Below the pieces are notes generated by a model. The model was given only the letters and a program-made list of their open reading frames with translations. It did not search any database and was not told the DNA's origin. From contig CAZIIM010000005.1 in NCBI GenBank assembly GCA_964539305.1, forward strand, positions 24,102-88,101: a stretch of 64,000 bases of DNA, read 5' to 3'. The translations under genes and the position numbers were made by a program. Below, piece by piece: positions 7,178-15,083 of this stretch (its first letter is position 1; each line of letters starts with the position of its first letter). This DNA comes from CAZNUM01 sp964539305 (GTDB taxonomy: Bacteria > Fidelibacterota > Marinisomatia > Marinisomatales > TCS55).

Positions 7178-9823
7178 GTGAAACAAATCATCAGCCTCTT
7201 TTTCATTCCAGTATTCCTATTTTCTGCTGATAAACCATTTAACCCTGATGATTATATCACCCGGGAGATCGAGGCTCACAGGTTGTTGGTTCCGTTGAAA
7301 ATTGACGGTTTTCTGAATGAACCCCTTTATACCTCGACTCCCAACCGTACCTTTATTCAGGAGGACCCGGATAATGGGGAGCCGGCTACCGAGCAAACCG
7401 ATGTCTGGGTGGGATACGATAATTCGGCACTTTATATCGGTGCCCGCCTCTGGGACAGTCAACCCGACTCCATTGTAAAACGGATGGCCCGGCGGGACGA
7501 TGATACCAATTCCGACCTGTTTGCTGTGGCGATTGACTCCTACCATGATCGCCGGTCCGGCTTCTTTTTCGTCGTCAATCCGGTGGGGGCGATCCAGGAC
7601 GGTACCATCTCCAATGATAGCTGGTTTGATGACACCTGGGATGGTATTTGGGAACAAAAAACCCGTATTGATGATCAGGGCTGGACCGTGGAGATTCGAA
7701 TTCCGTTTTCACAGCTGCGGTTTAATAAACAGGATGAATACACCTGGGGGATTAATTTTAAACGCTATCTCCAGCGGAGAAATGAGGAGTCCACGTTTAC
7801 CTATAAACCCCGCGGTGAAACCGGGTTTGTCTCCCGGTTCGCCCTTTTAAACGGGATTAAAAATATTTCCCCTCCCCGTCGAATTGAGTTCACTCCCTAC
7901 CTCACTTCCGGCTACAGCCGATTGCCTTCAAAGCAGGATAATCCCTTTTTCAATGGCAAAGACAGCAAGCTGGGTGTCGGTACCGATTTTAAAATAGGTA
8001 TCGGAAGTAATCTGACGATCGATGCCACTTTTAATCCTGACTTTGGGCAAGTGGAAGTGGACCCCTCCACTATCAATCTATCTGCTTACGAAACTTATTA
8101 CGAAGAAAAACGACCCTTTTTCATTGAAGGGTCCAGTATCTTTTCCTTTGGGAATGGGGGTCCTTCCAACCGTTGGGGATTTAATTTCGGTGAGCCGGAC
8201 TTTTTCTACAGTCGCCGGATTGGTCGTCCACCCCAGGGATATGCCTTCGGCGAGTGGGTCGATTCACCGGAATGGACCCGGATTCTGGGTGCGGCCAAAA
8301 TCAGTGGAAAGCTGAAAGGGGACTGGTCATTGGGGGGCTTAACGGCGGTCACCAACCGCGAATATGCCTGGGTAAATGATGATGGAGAGATTCATAAACA
8401 GGAGGTGGAACCGCTGACCGCTTACAATCTGGTCAGGTTGCAGAAAGAATTTAATAAAGGGGTCCAGGGGCTGGGGGGCTTGGCAACCTTCGTCACCCGG
8501 AAATTTAAGGATGCACAGTTAAAAAACACCCTTTCCGGTGACGCTCTGGCCCTGGGCCTGGATGGTTGGACTTTCTTTAATTCAGACCGGGAATGGGTCA
8601 TTGCCGGATGGTTTGGCGGGACGCGGGTACGCGGTACAAAAGAACGGATGCTCGCCCTGCAACAAAATTCGAGTCATTATTTTCAGCGCCCTGACGCGGA
8701 CCATGTGTCAATAGACAGCAACCGGACTGAAATGGACGGCTGGGCCGGTCGGTTTATCCTGAACAAGGAAAAAGGACACTGGCGTTTTAACGCAGCCATG
8801 GGGATGATTTCCCCCGGTTTTGAAAGCAACGACATGGGCCTGAATTTTGGGACAGATGTGATCAATAATCATTTTGTTTTCGGTTATGACTGGTATGACC
8901 CGGGTAAGGTTTTCCGGCGAGCCACTCTGAATACGGCCTACGTGGTAAACCATAATTTTGGCGGCATTAAAACAGGTGAAATGATATTTGTATTTGGCTG
9001 GGCTCAATTCCTGAATTACTGGAATATCAACTTTTTCAGCGGTTGGGGACCTAAAACCTGGAGTGATCGTCATTTACGGGGTGGACCGCAGGTAGAATCT
9101 CCCGCCGGGATGTTCTACAATTTTGGGTTTGGATCCGATGGCCGGAAAGATGTGGTGTTCGGAGGGGGCGGTAGTGGAAACAGTAGTGATGACGGCAGTC
9201 ACGGGTGGTCGCTTCGGGGCTGGGTGTCTGTGAAAGTCGGTACCCGGTTGAATCTGGAGCTCAATCCCAGTTACCGTGAGAATAAAAATATTGCCCAATA
9301 CGTCACCCGGGTGGCGGATACCGGAGCGGTAGCCATGTTCGGCAACCGGTATGTGATGGCTCAGTTGGACCAGCAAACCTTATCTGCCGATATACGGGTG
9401 GACTATACCTTTACGCCCACCTTGACACTTCAGGCCTATTTTCAGCCTTTTGTCGCTGTGGGAAGATATTCACGTTTTAAGGAATTCAAACGGCCCCGGA
9501 GTTACGATTTTATTATTTATGGGGAAGAAGGTTCCACGATTGAAACGACCGATTCCGGTTATTTGATTGATCCCACTGGCGGTGACGATCACGACCAGTT
9601 TGAAATCTGGAATCCCGACTTTAATTATAAAGCACTGGTGGGGAATGCTGTGCTGCGATGGGAATTCCATCCCGGGTCCACCCTGTACCTGGTCTGGACA
9701 CGGAATGGCAGCAACTTCGATCATCCGGGCCGGTTCAAACTGAAACGGGATCTGGGCGATCTATTCAAAGCGGAAACAGATAATGTTTTTGAAATCAAAG
9801 TGACTTATTGGTTTGGGGCGTAA
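7178..9823 (+). CDS. DUF5916 protein with N-terminal CBM9-like domain, probable outer-membrane barrel
   Basis: About 881 residues from the GTG at 7178, chosen because a signal peptide (KQIISLFFIPVFLFS) follows it directly; the longer open frame from 7094 adds residues that do not look like a signal. Residues about 25-230 resemble a family 9 carbohydrate-binding domain (IDGFLNEPLY, WVGYDNSALYIGARLWD, IPFSQLRF). The rest is the long aromatic, beta-rich DUF5916 region (FNPDFGQVEVDPSTINLSAYE, EEKRPFFIEG), ending in a terminal aromatic strand (VFEIKVTYWFGA), as in outer-membrane barrels. The function of the family is unknown. It ends six bases from the convergent Mth938-like gene. Confidence 0.85.
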   Translation: MKQIISLFFIPVFLFSADKPFNPDDYITREIEAHRLLVPLKIDGFLNEPLYTSTPNRTFIQEDPDNGEPATEQTDVWVGYDNSALYIGARLWDSQPDSIVKRMARRDDDTNSDLFAVAIDSYHDRRSGFFFVVNPVGAIQDGTISNDSWFDDTWDGIWEQKTRIDDQGWTVEIRIPFSQLRFNKQDEYTWGINFKRYLQRRNEESTFTYKPRGETGFVSRFALLNGIKNISPPRRIEFTPYLTSGYSRLPSKQDNPFFNGKDSKLGVGTDFKIGIGSNLTIDATFNPDFGQVEVDPSTINLSAYETYYEEKRPFFIEGSSIFSFGNGGPSNRWGFNFGEPDFFYSRRIGRPPQGYAFGEWVDSPEWTRILGAAKISGKLKGDWSLGGLTAVTNREYAWVNDDGEIHKQEVEPLTAYNLVRLQKEFNKGVQGLGGLATFVTRKFKDAQLKNTLSGDALALGLDGWTFFNSDREWVIAGWFGGTRVRGTKERMLALQQNSSHYFQRPDADHVSIDSNRTEMDGWAGRFILNKEKGHWRFNAAMGMISPGFESNDMGLNFGTDVINNHFVFGYDWYDPGKVFRRATLNTAYVVNHNFGGIKTGEMIFVFGWAQFLNYWNINFFSGWGPKTWSDRHLRGGPQVESPAGMFYNFGFGSDGRKDVVFGGGGSGNSSDDGSHGWSLRGWVSVKVGTRLNLELNPSYRENKNIAQYVTRVADTGAVAMFGNRYVMAQLDQQTLSADIRVDYTFTPTLTLQAYFQPFVAVGRYSRFKEFKRPRSYDFIIYGEEGSTIETTDSGYLIDPTGGDDHDQFEIWNPDFNYKALVGNAVLRWEFHPGSTLYLVWTRNGSNFDHPGRFKLKRDLGDLFKAETDNVFEIKVTYWFGA

Positions 9824-9828
9824 ATAAA

Positions 9829-10197
9829 CTAGCACGTCGAATGAATCAAGGCTCCCACCGGTTGTTTACCCTGTAACTGGTTGTAGAGCTCAACAGCTTT
9901 CTTGGTTTTTAATACATGGAATTCCAAGCCTTTATCTTTTAGCATCTTCAGGGTATGCCCCGCAACTTTTAAGCGACCGTACACCCCTTTGGATAGAATC
10001 AAGGTCGTGGCACCGTGATTAATTAATTCCTCAAGATCCTCCGGTTGAATTCCGGGGAAATGGTTTGTACCTGTTTCTTCCCAGTTCCACTCCCGGGCAC
10101 CGCCCGGATACAGTTTTACATCTTTGAAGGTCTGATGGAATCCATCCACATTTACCGCTCCCCATGAAAGGGAGGTGATTTTAGGTGATTGAGTCAT
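9829..10197 (-). CDS. Mth938/DUF498-domain protein
   Basis: 122 residues, the usual length for this single-domain family (Mth938-like, related to mitochondrial NDUFAF3). Visible family features are ITSLSWGAVNVDG near the N-terminus, the KLYPGGAREWNW segment, ATTLILSKGVYGRLKV in the middle, and the KTKKAVELYNQL helix near the end. The role in bacteria is not established; relatives have been linked to respiratory-complex assembly and to membrane-protein genes. It is convergent with the DUF5916 gene and divergent from rpe, with 160 bases in between that hold a structured leader-like sequence. Confidence 0.85.
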   Translation of the reverse strand: MTQSPKITSLSWGAVNVDGFHQTFKDVKLYPGGAREWNWEETGTNHFPGIQPEDLEELINHGATTLILSKGVYGRLKVAGHTLKMLKDKGLEFHVLKTKKAVELYNQLQGKQPVGALIHSTC

Positions 10198-10267
10198 CGG
10201 TCGAATTTTTCTCTGACGAATTCTTTAAAATTTATTTAGGAATCCGTATGAATCCAACCTTTCACCT

Positions 10268-10344
10268 GGTGCGGGTCTCCTGCGTCCTGTGGGAGGCAGT
10301 GAAAGGGAATTGTTCGTTGAATCATGCTGCCTGCGGCGGGTAAG
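10268..10344 (+). promoter_or_regulatory. Leader sequence resembling the 5' half of a cobalamin riboswitch
   Basis: Upstream of rpe, blocks appear in the order known from cobalamin riboswitches: GGTGC (10268), a GTCTCC/GGAGGC stem, GAAAGGGAA (10301-10309), CGTTGAATC, then GCTGCC...GGGTAAG (10326-10344). The region GTCCTGTG...AGGGAAT...GTAAG is also similar to the start of the E. coli btuB leader as I remember it. However, rpe begins only 14 bases later, leaving no room for the 3' half and B12 box. It may be a relic or a chance match. Confidence 0.25.
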
Positions 10345-10357
10345 TTCCGGCGCAATT

Positions 10358-11023
10358 ATGAAACGGGATATCAAACTGGCCCCTTCCATTCTGTCGGCGG
10401 ATTTTTCAGACCTGACCTCTGCACTGGAAGTCTGTCGTCAGGGCGGTGCCTCCTGGATTCATGTGGATGTGATGGACAATCAATTTGTCCCCAATCTGAC
10501 GGTGGGTCCGCTGGTGGTTAAATCCCTGCGACCAAAGACAAAGCTCTTTCTAGACACCCATTTAATGGTGGTCCGTCCCGAATCTCTGATTCCATCATTC
10601 GCCCGGGCCGGGTCCGATGGAATTACCGTCCATCTGGAGGCCTGCGACGACCCAACGGCCATTCTTGCTCTGATCCGGAACACGGGGAAACAGGTGGGTA
10701 TTTCCATTAAACCGGGTACACCTGTTTCAGACCTCGAGCCTGTCCTGGATCAAGTAGACCTGGTGTTAATTATGAGTGTGGAACCGGGATTTGGATCTCA
10801 GGACTTCCTGCCATCTTCCATGGAGAAGATTCAAGCATTGGACCAGAAGCTGAAACAATTAGATTTGCGTAAGAAAGTGCTCATAGAAGTTGACGGGGGC
10901 ATCAAGCCCGATAACGCTGCCCAGGTCCTGGAGGCGGGCGCGGACATTCTGGTAGCAGGATCGGCCATCTTTCACGCCCCCGATCCTGTGGCTGTCATAC
11001 ATCAATTTAATTCAATGGGATAG
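10358..11023 (+). CDS. rpe: Ribulose-phosphate 3-epimerase
   Basis: 221 residues from the ATG at 10358, which gives the standard N-terminus KLAPSILSADF; a longer frame from 10289 adds 23 residues unlike the family. It interconverts ribulose 5-phosphate and xylulose 5-phosphate in the cytoplasmic pentose phosphate pathway. TIM-barrel markers are all present: HVDVMDNQFVPNLTVGP (catalytic Asp and metal ligands), DTHLMVVRP, GISIKPGTPV, MSVEPGFGSQ, EVDGGIKPDNA and AGSAIF. It lies three bases before the transketolase gene and is surely co-transcribed with it; rpiB follows a little later, so three pentose-phosphate steps are clustered. Confidence 0.97.
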   Translation: MKRDIKLAPSILSADFSDLTSALEVCRQGGASWIHVDVMDNQFVPNLTVGPLVVKSLRPKTKLFLDTHLMVVRPESLIPSFARAGSDGITVHLEACDDPTAILALIRNTGKQVGISIKPGTPVSDLEPVLDQVDLVLIMSVEPGFGSQDFLPSSMEKIQALDQKLKQLDLRKKVLIEVDGGIKPDNAAQVLEAGADILVAGSAIFHAPDPVAVIHQFNSMG

Positions 11024-11026
11024 AAA

Positions 11027-13054
11027 ATGGTTGGTGCACAGGACTTGGCCTCATTCAGCGATTGGACGGTGGAGGAAAAAGATCAGTTCACGATCAATGT
11101 CATGAAAGGATTGATCATGGACAGTGTCCGAAAGGCAAATTCGGGGCACACAGGTGGCGCCTTGTCTTCGCTGGATTTGGCCTACACCCTTTTTACCGAA
11201 TACCTGAAATTTAACCCGGATGACCCGGATTGGGTTGCCCGCGACCGCTTTATTCTTTCTGCCGGTCACGAATCCATGCTCCTTTACACCCTGCTATTCA
11301 TGACGGGCTGGCTGAAAATGGAAGCCCTGCAGTCCTTTCGCCAATGGGGCAGTTCAACTCCCGGTCACCCGGAGGTGGAGACTCCGGGCGTAGAAGCTAC
11401 CACCGGACCACTGGGGCAGGGGGTTGGCATGGGGACGGGAATGGCGGTGGCGGAGTCTTTTCTGCGGGCGGTATTTCTGGAAGCAACGGACCAAGAGGAT
11501 GAACTTCTAGGTCATTATACCTACATCCTGGCAGGGGATGGCGATTTACAGGAACCGGTGGCGCTGGGAGCCGCCTCTCTGGCAGGACATTGGGGCTTAT
11601 CCCGTTTAATCATGTACTATGATTCCAATTCTGCCCAGATTTCAGGTCTGACTTCCCGTTCCGACTCGACCGATTACGTCCGCTTGTTTGAAGGATTTAA
11701 CTGGCATGTTCAGGAGATTGATGGCCATGATTTGAATCAAATCAGGGAAGCGATTGAAAAGGCCCAGGTGGTAGACCGCCCCAGCATTATTATTGGTCGC
11801 TCGGTCATGGCTCACGGTACGGCTTCGTTGGAGGGTGATCCGGGAACCCATGGCACCCCTTTGCCACCGGAAGAAATATTGGCCACAAAAGAAAAACTGG
11901 GATTACCTCCGGAACCGTTTTATGCACCGGATGAAACCATAATCCATTTTCGTCGCCGGTTTGAAGAGCTGCGGAATGAAGTTCAGCAATGGCAAGAGCG
12001 GGTGGAATCCGCCAAGAAACGGACTCCGTTCCAAACCCTGTGGAAAATAGCCGTTGAAGAAGAACTACCACCTTTAACTTATCCCGAATTTGAACCGGTA
12101 GTGTCTCTTGCCACCCGGAAAGCTTTTGGTCTGACCCTGGATCATTTCGCTGATCAGCTCAGTATTCTGATAGGGGGTTCAGCGGACCTGGAGCCTTCCA
12201 ATTATACGGGGAATTTTGCGGCCCGATACGGGGATTTTTCCAGGGAGCAGCGGACGGGACGGAATCTGGCTTTCGGCGTGCGGGAATTTCCCATGGCCGC
12301 GGTCATGAACGGAATCGCACTCCACAAAGGTCTGATTCCCTTTGGAGGCACTTTTCTGGTATTTGCCGATTACGAACGGCCGGCCCTCCGTTTGGCGGCG
12401 CTTCAGAAACTGGGTGTGATCCATGAATTGACCCACGATTCCTTTTACGTCGGTGAAGACGGTCCAACCCACCAACCAGTGGAACAAATTATGGCCCTGA
12501 GGGCCATTCCCAACTTTCAGGTGTTCCGTCCGGCAGATGCCAAGGAAACAGCCGTCTGTTTTAAACTGGCGATTGAATCCAGGACCGTTCCCAGCGCTCT
12601 TCTGTTGACCCGTCAGGGCGTACCCGTTCTGGATTTATCAGTTGAGCAGATTGAAAAAGGTGTTACCCGGGGTGCCTATACGGTACGGGAATGCGAAGGT
12701 GAACCAGAATTAATATTGCTGGCAACGGGCTCTGAAGTCGCCCTGGCACTGGAGGTAGTGAATCGAATGAGCGATCGCCGGGTCAGAGTCGTGAGCATGG
12801 TATGCTGGGAACGATTTGATCGTCAACCGCAAGCATATAAGCAGGAATTGATTCCGTTACGGGGAGCTATGAAGATTTCTTTGGAAGCGGGAATTACCCA
12901 GGGATGGGAACGGTATGTTGGACCCCAGGGCTTAATGATCGGTCTGGACCGATTCGGCGCTTCCGCCCCTGCCAACGTTTTAGCCCGGGAATTTGGTTTT
13001 ACACCAGAACAAGTGGAGCAAAAAATTAGAGATCACCTGAGTAAATTGCTTTGA
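11027..13054 (+). CDS. tkt: Transketolase
   Basis: 675 residues, the normal full length. The enzyme moves two-carbon ketol units between sugar phosphates with thiamine diphosphate. The TPP/pyrimidine domains are recognisable: SGHTGGALSSLDLAYTLF at the start, LSAGHESMLLY, the GPLGQGVGMGTGMA loop, the TPP motif GDGDLQEP with a later N, then in the second half GGSADLEPSN, REFPMAAVMNGIALH, GGTFLVFADY, HDSFYVGEDGPTHQPVEQ and a C-terminal domain with ATGSEVALALE. All key residues seem intact. It follows rpe by three bases. Confidence 0.97.
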   Translation: MVGAQDLASFSDWTVEEKDQFTINVMKGLIMDSVRKANSGHTGGALSSLDLAYTLFTEYLKFNPDDPDWVARDRFILSAGHESMLLYTLLFMTGWLKMEALQSFRQWGSSTPGHPEVETPGVEATTGPLGQGVGMGTGMAVAESFLRAVFLEATDQEDELLGHYTYILAGDGDLQEPVALGAASLAGHWGLSRLIMYYDSNSAQISGLTSRSDSTDYVRLFEGFNWHVQEIDGHDLNQIREAIEKAQVVDRPSIIIGRSVMAHGTASLEGDPGTHGTPLPPEEILATKEKLGLPPEPFYAPDETIIHFRRRFEELRNEVQQWQERVESAKKRTPFQTLWKIAVEEELPPLTYPEFEPVVSLATRKAFGLTLDHFADQLSILIGGSADLEPSNYTGNFAARYGDFSREQRTGRNLAFGVREFPMAAVMNGIALHKGLIPFGGTFLVFADYERPALRLAALQKLGVIHELTHDSFYVGEDGPTHQPVEQIMALRAIPNFQVFRPADAKETAVCFKLAIESRTVPSALLLTRQGVPVLDLSVEQIEKGVTRGAYTVRECEGEPELILLATGSEVALALEVVNRMSDRRVRVVSMVCWERFDRQPQAYKQELIPLRGAMKISLEAGITQGWERYVGPQGLMIGLDRFGASAPANVLAREFGFTPEQVEQKIRDHLSKLL

Positions 13055-13106
13055 AGATAATGGAGGAATGGATTAGTGGATGATTGGATTTGTGGGCCTG
13101 AGGTAA

Positions 13107-13590
13107 GGACAAATGGAGTTTACTGAGTTAAAAAATCTGAATCGGGGATACATGAAATTGGATGTTTGGCAGAAAGCCATCGTTTTATTCCAATTGATTT
13201 GCAGGACTGTTATTAAAGATTTTCCCATTGATTTTAAATTACGTTCACAAGTTATTGATTCAGCCCAATCTGTTTCGGCGAATATTGCCGAAGGCTATAG
13301 TCGCCGTTCTGTCAAAGAATACCTGCAATATCTCTACATCGCATTAGGTTCGCTTTCCGAAACTTTAACCAGGTGTATTGGATTGAAAACCACAAATTAA
13401 ATGTCAGAGAAGCGGTTTACAGAAATTGATAAACTTCACTATGAAATAGAGAATAAGTTACTGAGATTAGTCCGTAGTTTAGAAAAAAAGAAAATTGATC
13501 GGTCTTGGAATGATGAAATTCGTGAAGAAGGAAAAGATTATAATCAATCATCTAAAGGTAACAAGTAGAAATGTCCACCCCCATTTGTCC
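13107..13590. repeat. Inverted repeat around the four-helix-bundle gene
   Basis: GGACAAATGG (13107-13116) is repeated as its exact reverse complement CCATTTGTCC (13581-13590). The bases outside each copy are also alike in character (runs such as ATGGATTAGTGGATGATTGGATT to the left, the mirrored type CCAACAATCCAATACTCCATC to the right). The pair brackets the interrupted four-helix-bundle gene, as if gene and ends had been inserted together between tkt and rpiB. Confidence 0.5.
13113..13568 (+). pseudogene. Four-helix-bundle (23S intervening-sequence/S23) protein split by an in-frame TAA
   Basis: The first part (13113-13400, likely start ATG at 13152 giving MKLDVWQKAIVLF) encodes the family core: KAIVLFQLICRTV, FKLRSQVIDSAQSVSANIAEGYSRRS, KEYLQYLYIALGSLSETLTR. 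It stops at TAA 13398-13400. The frame then continues without shift from the ATG at 13401 to TAG at 13566-13568 for 55 codons, and that stretch (ISE-like SEKRFTEIDKLHYEIENKLLRLVRSLEKK) is the expected last helix of the same family. A single CAA-to-TAA change would explain the split. Both pieces might still be translated and assemble, but loss of function is more likely. Such proteins are found inside 23S rRNA intervening sequences and elsewhere as small mobile units. Confidence 0.75.
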
Positions 13591-13631
13591 ATTATTCCAA
13601 CAATCCAATACTCCATCTACGTAAGGTTAAA

Positions 13632-14069
13632 ATGAAAATCCATCTCGCAGCCGACCACGCCGGTTACAGTTTAAAAGAAACAGTTAAACACTATTTAATG
13701 GACAAGGGGTATGAGGTCCAGGATCATGGTGCCTTTGAATTTGACCAGGCTGACAACTATCCGGACTTTATATTTCCCTGCGCACAGGCGGTTGAAGGCG
13801 ATAAGGAAAGTCGTGGTATTATTTTCGGTGGATCCGGTCAGGGAGAGGCGATGGCAGCCAATCGGGTTAGGGGAGTCCGGGCAGCAGTGTATTACGGGGG
13901 TCCCGAAGAAATTGTTCAACTTTCTCGGCGTCATAATAATGCGAATATTCTTTCCCTTGGGGCCCGTTTTATTTCAGAGGAGGAAGCCTTTCGCGTCATC
14001 GATCGGTGGTTGGAGGAACCTTTTGAAGGTGGGCGTCACATTCAAAGAATCAACGCTTTGGATCAATGA
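13632..14069 (+). CDS. rpiB: Ribose 5-phosphate isomerase B (Glu-type active site)
   Basis: 145 residues, a normal RpiB/LacAB-family length. It interconverts ribose 5-phosphate and ribulose 5-phosphate, completing the rpe-tkt-rpiB set. Family signatures are AADHAGYSLKE at the N-terminus, NYPDFIFPCAQAV, the anion-hole loop GGSGQGEAMAANRVRGVRAA and HNNANILSLGARFI. In the E. coli enzyme the loop carries a catalytic Cys; here that site is Gly and a Glu follows in GQGE, the arrangement described for the Mycobacterium tuberculosis enzyme. The start has an SD-like GTAAGG seven bases upstream. A four-helix-bundle insertion separates it from tkt. Confidence 0.93.
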   Translation: MKIHLAADHAGYSLKETVKHYLMDKGYEVQDHGAFEFDQADNYPDFIFPCAQAVEGDKESRGIIFGGSGQGEAMAANRVRGVRAAVYYGGPEEIVQLSRRHNNANILSLGARFISEEEAFRVIDRWLEEPFEGGRHIQRINALDQ

Positions 14070-14129
14070 CTGGAAATCTTTTTTGGTCGAGATTAAATAG
14101 GTTTGCAAAGCTTAACGAAAAAATCGTGT

Positions 14130-15083
14130 ATGAGTAGTCCAAATTGGGGATTTAAAGGATATTTAATACCTTTGACCCTCCTCTTAGTGTTGGCTTGTCA
14201 CTATAAAAAGGAACAACCACCTCACCCAAAAACTCAAACGGAAATTAACAGAGTTCAACCAGATTCCACCTCCAAGGAATTGATTTATTTTGGGTTTATT
14301 ACCCGTTACAACCCCCGGGTGATGTACGATGAATATCAACCCATTATCGATTATCTTTCCCAGGTTACACCCTATCAGTTCGAGTTAAAATTGGGGAAGA
14401 CATACGAAGATGAGATTCAATTATTGAAAAATCATACCGCTCAAATCGTATCTTTCGGAGCGGTGACCTACCTCATGGCCCATCATTTATTCGATGCCCG
14501 GCCCATTTTAAAGCCGTTGAATAAAGAGGGTTCCCCTTTCTATCGAAGTATTTTTATCGTGCGGGATGACAGTGACATCCAAACATTACAAGATTTGAAA
14601 GGAAGAACCCTGGCTCTGGCTTCTCCCCACTCTACCTCCGGAAATCTGATCCCCAGATTTGAACTCTACCGACATGGTATTGCTTTAGACGAATTAGAGC
14701 AGGTGCAAAACTTTAGACATCATGATTCCGTAGTGAAGCAAGTCCTTTACGGAAACTATGATGCCGGGGCGGTGAAGGATGTGATCGCTTATCGCTATTT
14801 GTCGAAAGGACTGCGGATTATCCATCGTTCGGACAATATTCCCAGTGTTCCCATAACGGTTCACAATGACACACCTGAGACCTTGGTCAATATTTTGAAA
14901 AAGGCTCTCTTGGCAATCCGGCCTGATAGTACTGGAGAGTGGGGCCTAACCCGGGGCTGGAACGAGGAATTCCGCTACGGATTTATGGAAGCAAAGGATG
15001 AAGATTATGCTGGGATTCGGGCTAAAATGAACCAGATCCCAGGCGGCTGTGCTCTGGGATGTCATACCGTACCGGAGTTGTGA
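14130..15083 (+). CDS. PhnD-like substrate-binding lipoprotein, probable sensor for the adjacent kinase
   Basis: 317 residues from the ATG at 14130 (a TTG at 14103 would add nine residues). A hydrophobic stretch ending LLVLAC gives a lipobox, so the protein is probably anchored and faces the periplasm. The body is a PhnD-like (phosphonate/phosphite-type) binding fold: YFGFITRYNPRVMYDEYQPIIDYLS, QIVSFGAVTYLM, FIVRDDSDIQTLQDLKGRTLALASPHSTSG, GAVKDVIAYR. TtrS of Salmonella and the AioX/ArxX sensors use the same fold to detect their respiratory substrate. No ABC transporter genes are nearby; the stop codon is immediately followed by the kinase start, which supports a sensory role. Oddly, the C-terminus ends in CALGCH, a CX3CH motif that could bind haem or metal. 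Confidence 0.85.
   Translation: MSSPNWGFKGYLIPLTLLLVLACHYKKEQPPHPKTQTEINRVQPDSTSKELIYFGFITRYNPRVMYDEYQPIIDYLSQVTPYQFELKLGKTYEDEIQLLKNHTAQIVSFGAVTYLMAHHLFDARPILKPLNKEGSPFYRSIFIVRDDSDIQTLQDLKGRTLALASPHSTSGNLIPRFELYRHGIALDELEQVQNFRHHDSVVKQVLYGNYDAGAVKDVIAYRYLSKGLRIIHRSDNIPSVPITVHNDTPETLVNILKKALLAIRPDSTGEWGLTRGWNEEFRYGFMEAKDEDYAGIRAKMNQIPGGCALGCHTVPEL

Noticed and set aside
10248..10343. A 31-codon leader peptide gene before rpe
   Set aside because: It has a fair SD but no amino-acid bias typical of attenuators and overlaps structured sequence; it is described only as part of the leader finding.
13398..13400. Stop-codon recoding at the in-frame TAA of the four-helix-bundle gene
   Set aside because: TAA is used as a normal stop by neighbouring genes and no recoding signal is visible; a nonsense mutation is simpler.
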